Assembly: GCA_030248215.1 (NCBI GenBank)
Contig: JASANG010004039.1
Coordinates: 1-64,000, forward strand
Source: Enoplolaimus lenunculus
Taxonomy: Eukaryota > Nematoda > Enoplea > Enoplida > Thoracostomopsidae
Reading direction: 5' to 3'
Length of the DNA stretch: 64,000 nucleotides
The notes beneath the pieces were generated by a model that saw only the letters and a list, made by a program, of their open reading frames with translations, searched no databases and was not told the DNA's origin. Each line of letters opens with the position of its first letter. Within the stretch, counting starts at the first letter, position 1. The translations under genes and the position numbers were made by a program. Of the stretch, positions 57,875-64,000 are shown piece by piece.

Positions 57875-58181
57875 AAAGCACTATTCACACATGCAAGTTT
57901 TTGTTGCAAAAACTTGCAGCTGCAACTTGCACTTGCAAGTTTTGTTTAGAATCCGCTTGCAGCTGCAACTTGCACTTGCAAGTTTTGTTTAGAATCCGGT
58001 TAGAAAACCCTTCGGCTGCAAACAATTCATTAAAAATCGTAGCTAGGAATTTAGTTCACATGTGTGAATAACCATGCAAGTTCACTGAATTTACTGCAGC
58101 CCTTTTCTCGTTGGTTGATGAAAAAAAGTAAGTTCTTCGTGCAACTTGCGCTGTAACTTGCACGTGTGAATAGTGCTTTAA
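57875..58181. mobile_element. Family K MITE (TGCAAGTT), complete
   Basis: AAAGCACTATTCACACATGC is mirrored by GCACGTGTGAATAGTGCTTT. The interior consists of TTGCAGCTGCAACTTGCAC-type words, partly duplicated in tandem (~48 bp). Confidence 0.75.
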
Positions 58182-58868
58182 GCTAAACAAAGCTTTCAAT
58201 GTCAAACGTATTTCAATGTCAAACGTACTAGCTAAGTCTTTAAGTGTGCTTTATGAAAACAATGTTTCGGAACTATTGCAAATAAAACATACTATGTTTT
58301 TGCAAAAGTGTCGGAACGCAGCTTAAAGTATTATGGAAGAATACAATACAAACCATATGCAATCTTCTTTAAAACTATATTTGAACAAATCATATTAACA
58401 TGTACATTTAGTTTGCAAATATTTGTGAAATCCAGCTGGACCGTTGTCCAAAATACCTGTGTGCGCCGTTCCAGCTTTAAAGCATTTTTATACGTCTAAT
58501 TTAATTTTAAAACATATATCGACGTTCGAGCTTAAGGCAGTCTCACGTCGTGTACAAATGTTATCATGTGCACTACGTATTGTATTTTACTTCTGTATTA
58601 TTTAGTAAATCAGTTTCAGAGATCACATTACAGACTAACTGACTGGTTTCTGTTACTCATTTTATAGTACGTAAAATTTGTTAGCTAGTGTTCGAAATAT
58701 GCTGCGATGTGTAAATCCAGCGTTTTGCTCATAATCCTTTGGCCTAGTTGTAAAATCTATATGGCATCTATCATCATTTTGATAGGTGTTTAAACCTTGA
58801 AATCATACAGTGGGGAGCTTCGAAATTTATTACGTTTTACAAACATGATTTGCTCTGGTTCTACGCAT

Positions 58869-59571
58869 CAGGGTGGGCGGTCTCGGACTCGGTCTTGGCA
58901 ATTCTGGGGTGTCAGTCTCGGTGGTTTGCAATCCGACACCGAAGAGGTGAAAAAGAGATAAGCAATCACAAAATTTTTCCTTCGATCGAAGCTTTGTATA
59001 GGGAAGTACTTGTGCGTTTCGCACCAATAGACAGCGAAAGATCGTGGAGCACCGCTACCTGGTAAACAGTGATTTGAGAAACAGAATGACCCCTCCGGTC
59101 ACCCAGAATTTTATTGTTTGAAAGGAAACAAAAACACTTTGATTTTATTGTGAAAGAGCACAAATAGTTGCATTTGCACGTTCAAGACATTTATGGCATC
59201 ATCTAAAAATGGGTCATCCGCATTTACAACGTCTACGCTATGTTAAAAATTCTCCAGTCTATTTGCTTTGCCCGGGATCGAAACAATGCTATAGCTTTGA
59301 GTTAGGGTTGTATTGAGGGTGTTTTGAGACAGTGGGATTTGTCCTGAGCCTATTCCAAGGGTAAGGGGACAATAGCCAAGTGAAAAATAAAATAAAATAA
59401 AAGTTTGGCGGCGATTTACTTGTTTAATTGTATGGATAATTATTCAAAACTTTTGTTACAAAAATCTTATTTATATTAACTGTTAAAAATAGACCGAGAC
59501 CGAGACCAAAAGTATCGGTCTCGGTAGGTTCGGTCTCGGTCTCGCTTTTTTGACCAAGACCGCCCATCCAT
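58869..59571. mobile_element. MITE with GGTCTCGG-rich ends upstream of URI1
   Basis: GGGTGGGCGGTCTCGGACTC at the left is mirrored by GACCAAGACCGCCCATCC at the right, with repeated GACCGAGACC words before the right end. It ends about 108 bp before the URI1 start codon. A fragment with CCGAGACC words lies near 51865. Confidence 0.65.
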
Positions 59572-59678
59572 GCTACGCAAGACTTTGTGAGTTTGACAAC
59601 CTATCAGTAACTTCTGATTGGTGCAATAAGTAATTGATTTTTATTTTATGTTTGTACAATTACTTATAACATCATATA

Positions 59679-62600
59679 ATGGAAGACGTTAAAGTGTCTG
59701 ATGTGCGCCAATATTGGAATGCTATTTCAAACGTAAGCTTTAAAGGTGCATGTTACATATTGCTATCCCTTAAATGATTATGATTTGTAAGTATTTTTGA
59801 AATTTTGCATTCAATTTAAATATTTAATTCGGTGTTGCACATGAAATGTTTACGTAGAAGCGTTGCTAACAAACAAACAAATAAACAAACACACAATCAA
59901 ACAATCAAACAAACGCGTTAACTAAGCATCTACTAAAAATTTCTTACAAAACATAACAGTATGCTCGTTTCATTCCGGGTTATGTGTATTTGGTACTACA
60001 TAACAAGTTGACAATTCTGCATGGGTGGCTCTAGATTTAGTGTTGGGTTAAATTTGTAAGCTTGTGACTTAGAACACGCCTCGTGATACATATTTTTTTC
60101 TAGGTTAAATGTAAGTTTTGTTCCAGGTTCTGCGCCAGTGTGATGGGAAATTAAAAGAATGGTTTGTTTTTATTGATTTTTTCGTATTCAATAGTCAGCG
60201 AATTTAAAAGCTCATATTATATGTCGATAAATGCATGGCGTTTGGTACATAAGCTGCGCTGTTGAACGATGTGGTGTCATTGCTAAACATGTCTGTTTAA
60301 TGCGGTAGCCCTAAATAGACCTTATGAAACGCGCGTAGAAAAGGAAGTATGAATATCTGTTTTAGGGAACAGAAGCGTCACAGTTATCATACATTACGGT
60401 CTCGGCTGGAATCGTTGCCCATAAAAGTTGCGCATTCAATAATGGTAAGATAAACGCAGCAGTTGGTGGCACGCTACTGGTGAAGTATGAAGCCTTCAAA
60501 TTTAAAGCCCCACAAACTCTGTTTTCTCCTCAGCTCCTCAATTCAATCCCCGCGCCCTCAACTTCATCAAAACCCCGTAAACTCAGTTTGCTCCTCGACT
60601 CAATCCCCCTACTAGAAATTTTGGACCCGCTTAGTATTTTTAGCCTTCTAAGCTTTTTAAACATTGTGAAATAATATGATTTTAGTTCGTTCTAATTCAA
60701 CTAAACTAAAGAAACATCCCGAGGCTGAACAAAGCATTACACGAAATGAACAGAATAGCAGTTATGCTCTTATTGAGGTTCAGGAACTACCAAATTCTAT
60801 TTTTGGCGCAATCAGCCGACTAAAACATATATGATTTTAGTTCGTTCTAATTCAACTAAACTAAAGAAACATCCCGAGGCTGAACAAAGCATTACACGAA
60901 ATGAACAGAATAGCAGTTATGCTCTTATTGAGGTTCAGGAACTACCAAATTCTATTTTTGGCGCAATCAGCCGACTAAAACATAACCATTAAAATACTTA
61001 CCCTAATAAGTATCAGTTAACTACTGATACTGAAATAAACGAAATAGCATAAGCAGCCAATCGGTGTATTTCACACTTCGCAGCCACATATAAGGTATGC
61101 ATATTAACACGGAGGTGACATCTACACTTCTGATTGTTATAATGTAAAGATAAGCGTGTAAAGTATGTTTACATGTTATACGCGAGCGATCAGGCATGGT
61201 TAATTGGGATTTTTTTCTCAAAACAGTAACTTTGTCGGCGAAAATTACCCCTACTTTAATTTTTCCCCGGCTCGCAAGACAAGATCTCAGTAGGCGAAAC
61301 TTCGAACGGGGTACCGTAAACTGCTAAACTCGTACCCGACTCGGGTGACCAAGACCGCACGATCGAACACCTTTTCAACTGTCGTGCCAAGCCAATTACA
61401 CTGACACCAATCGATTTGTCAGAAAAGCCCGTAGAAGTTGGAGTCTTCGTAGATCTCGCAACCTCAGGAAGCAGTAAACGCGTGGTGAGGGGCTACAATC
61501 AACAACATGCACACACAATAAAGTTGCGACTGAGAAAGAAAAGTTTAATTGCAGTTAAATTTAGAAAAATGAATTTAAAACACTAAAGTGCTTGTCATGC
61601 GTAGAACTGAGGACTGATATGTACGTTATATATAGTTTTCATCACGAAGTGTACCGGATTAACTGTCCGCTTCCTCTTAAAGCAAAACACATCTTATTTT
61701 TAGCGCTTGCTGGTTTTAAGGTACCATTTGGAAGCATTGCATTCATGCCTGGCCAACTGGTTCATACAAACGAAGTGATGGTGTTGCTTGGTGACAATTG
61801 GTTTGTTGATCGTTCAGCGCATCAGGCACTTCAAATTGTTGACAGGAGATTGAAAAGTGAGTCTTACAATAGGCAGAGTGCGACCGAATATCCGGCTCCG
61901 GTTTTCTATCCGGCAAAAACCCGCATCCGGTTCCGGTATCCGGTACAAACCTGCCGGATACCGGATTTCGGTGGTGATTTCGTAAATCTAAAATTATTGC
62001 AAATTATGTTGTGAGATGTTACGTTTTCAGTCCCATTACATGTAAGAATACGGTAGTCCAACAGAACCGATAAGGTTTTCGAGCATACTTTGATTGTCAA
62101 ATGCTATGCATTTTATTACTCAAGTCATTATGTATGGAGGAAGTATACAAGTGTCGTTTGGTGCAGTAATTTAACAAGTATTCGGGTTTACACAGTCGGC
62201 CATGGCAGTAGCCTGCTGTATGTACGACCGGATATTCTTCATCGACACAAATAAGTAATCAAGAACATTCTTTTCAAATTGTTTCATTAAAATATGTACG
62301 TACATAACAGGGTTCCATCAGGAACTAAATTTTGCCGAAACAGGAATGGGAACAGGAATTGAATCTGTTCGCAGGAACCGGAACAGGAACCGGAATTTAA
62401 AAATAATTTTCGTCACCGAATTACTGTTGGACTTTTCAGCAAACTTAGCAACAAATTGTTTTAGTGAATTTGTTTAACCCTGGTACATAATATAATAATA
62501 GGGATAGGAATCCTAGAAGATAGGGAACACTTTTGCGTTAACTTGGCTTGTTTTAGCGATTCAAGAGATAATTCAAAGAGTCGAACGTGAGCGAAAATTG

Positions 62601-63977
62601 TTTGAAGAGCGTCTGAAACAAGTTGAGGAGTGGAATGACGTATGTTAAAGTTACTTGGTTTGGTATTAAAATTTTTAAATGACACAGATTTAAGCTCAGG
62701 AAAACTGTAACAATGGTGCAATGGGCTTGGCTGGTGAAATCAGCACATGCAATTGGTTTAATCTCTTGTAACACAACGATCGATCTAAGGGTTGAATTAA
62801 ACGTGTCCAGTGGCATCGGACGGTGTTCCGTCTAAGGAGATTACTTTTTAAGTTTTCATGACCCTATATCGTGCACAATTTTTCGCTCGAAATATGTGTT
62901 TTGGTATTTCTTGTAATTACTTTTACAGACTGCGGGAGTACGGGAAATAAAAGAAGAATATGATGAAGTGGCGGAAATGGAGTGGAGAAGTGAGCATAAA
63001 AACAGGTTTTCCTGCTTAACCTTGGCATGTGAATAAATTTTGTTTCGCCACTTAACATATTAGAATTCGTTTTCAACTTTGTTTTGTAATTGTTTGGACT
63101 TTAAAAGTAAGAAATATTTGTTTAAGTTTAGTTAACGTTACACCAAGGATTTCGCGACAATTAGAGTTTTATTATAAATATACAGACATGGACAGAATAA
63201 CGTAATCGCGGAAGCATTGCAAACAGCTGCTCTGATCGCGATCGCTCGTTTCTAGGACGCAGTCACTCGCAAACGCGTGTTGAAGTTATCTCGTTTACTG
63301 TGATCATAAACAGATTAAATTGATATTGGCAATGCTTCTGCTTTTTGTCGTTACAGATGCTCGGAGACAACGAGTCAGAGCCATAGGCAAACAAAAAATT
63401 GACACCTTGGAAGCGCAAAAATTGTGTCATAATAATTTTGACGCTAGTTTGTAAGTTGATTGTTTGATTTTTGGCTACATTATCAAAATTTTATAGTGTA
63501 TGAGTATGCAAATGCGTATTTAGGCAATTTAATCGTCGTTTCCGTATAGCCTAACGTGAAAACCGTCCATACATTTAAGATTTGGTGGCTTTTCTGTTTG
63601 GTTTACTCGTGTCAAGTAGCGCTCGAGCACATTCTCCAGTCGCTGCAGATCATTAATAGGCGGCTCTTCCAATTGAAAACCCGTCGCTAACTGGTGATTA
63701 GTGTGCTTTTCACAGCACTACGTATAGCTGCTTAAAGGCAATTTGGATCATTATGTCATTTCAGAGACTGTAAGCAAGCTGAGGCGAATGGTGATGGTGG
63801 TGAATTCAACGAGCCTTGTGAAGGGAAATCTGTACAGACAAGTAATCTACCACAAAGCTCACAGGCTTTGGCTTCAAAACCGTCAAAAGTGTCACAAAAA
63901 GAGTTTGACGCGCTGATGGCAAGGCTGGACGAGTTAGAAGCGCTGGAGAATGAGAATGATTTTATAGAAAATAATGG
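59679..63977 (+). CDS. URI1: URI1, unconventional prefoldin RPB5 interactor (3' end beyond window)
   Basis: Eight phase-consistent exons: 59679-59732, 60127-60161, 60366-60444, 61721-61856, 62557-62639, 62929-62989, 63357-63450, 63765-63977. The start is ATG at 59679 (MEDVKVSDVRQYWN). The first exons encode the N-terminal helix of an alpha-type prefoldin domain (WEQKRHSYHTLRSRLESLP). The fourth encodes its beta-hairpin core (VPFGSIAFMPGQLVHTNEVM, then VLLGDNWF), closely matching the vertebrate VPFGPFAFMPGKLVHTNEV segment. Exon 5 gives the second long helix (RVERERKLFEERLKQVEEW). Exon 8 ends with ARLDELEALENEND, like the vertebrate WARLEELERQEE. URI is a scaffold of the R2TP/prefoldin-like complex and binds RNA polymerase subunit RPB5. 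The acidic region and C-terminal box lie right of the window. Intron 3 has grown by a tandem duplication and a retroelement fragment. Confidence 0.93.
60674..61003 (+). repeat. 165-bp perfect tandem duplication in URI1 intron 3
   Basis: Two adjacent copies (60674-60838 and 60839-61003), starting ATATGATTTTAGTTCGTTCT, look identical, indicating a recent event. Confidence 0.9.
61323..61584 (+). pseudogene. 3' end of a jockey/R1-like non-LTR retrotransposon ORF2
   Basis: The plus-strand frame reads LVPDSGDQDRTIEHLFNC, then RAKPITLTPIDLSEKPVEVG and VFVDLATS. This is the typical tail of a jockey-clade reverse transcriptase (T.EHLF.C...LTP..L...PVEV..FL). No reverse transcriptase core is present, so it is a 5'-truncated relic in URI1 intron 3. 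The clade assignment is from memory of the motif only. Confidence 0.5.
61868..61975. mobile_element. Family I relative (ATCCGG) in URI1 intron 4
   Basis: CAGAGTGCGACCGAATATCC, with CCGGCTCCGG, ATCCGGTTCCGGTATCCGG and GCCGGATACCGGAT. Similar to 36480-36760. It starts about 10 bp after the exon-4 donor. Confidence 0.5.
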
Positions 63978-64000
63978 GTAATTATAAATATATCTTTATT

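Overview
This window is nuclear DNA of an invertebrate animal. It is AT-rich, has GT-AG introns of about 0.1 to 3 kb, and is crowded with short inverted-repeat transposons. The genes are animal families: DEG/ENaC channel, KCTD8/12/16-like, TMEM39, DDX42 and URI1. No bacterial features are present. The lineage cannot be fixed from the sequence alone; a tunicate is my low-confidence guess. The frequent TTAGGC tracts equal the nematode telomere motif, but here they lie inside transposons.

Layout. 134-343 (-): one sushi/CCP exon. 579-15217 (+): the 3' 16 exons of a mosaic DEG/ENaC channel with a threonine-rich tract and four EGF modules. 15218-33574: about 18 kb without a recognisable gene, made of MITE families, a 31-bp satellite and tRNA-like elements. 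33575-34657 (+): intronless KCTD8/12/16-like gene with a polyQ linker. 34658-37209: repeats. 37210-46452 (-): TMEM39 in 8 exons; its third intron holds two decayed DNA-transposase genes, one of them piggyBac. 46453-49189: repeats. 49190-57130 (-): DDX42 in 12 exons with an SR-rich tail. 57412-57741 (-): small unrecognised membrane-protein ORF. 59679-63977 (+): URI1, 8 exons, running off the right edge.

All exon chains were built by hand. Every junction in the four multi-exon genes keeps the codon phase, which is the main support for the models. The host genes (channel, GABA-B auxiliary-like protein, ER membrane protein, RNA helicase, prefoldin-like protein) share no pathway, and I see no operon.

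The most unusual content is the transposon layer. One MITE family (C) keeps constant ends around a GTGACG/CGTACGG core and carries a different tandem repeat in most copies. Two families (A, B) have TTAGGC-rich cores between inverted repeats. A third (D) has inverted ends around a tRNA-like sequence with correctly spaced A and B boxes.
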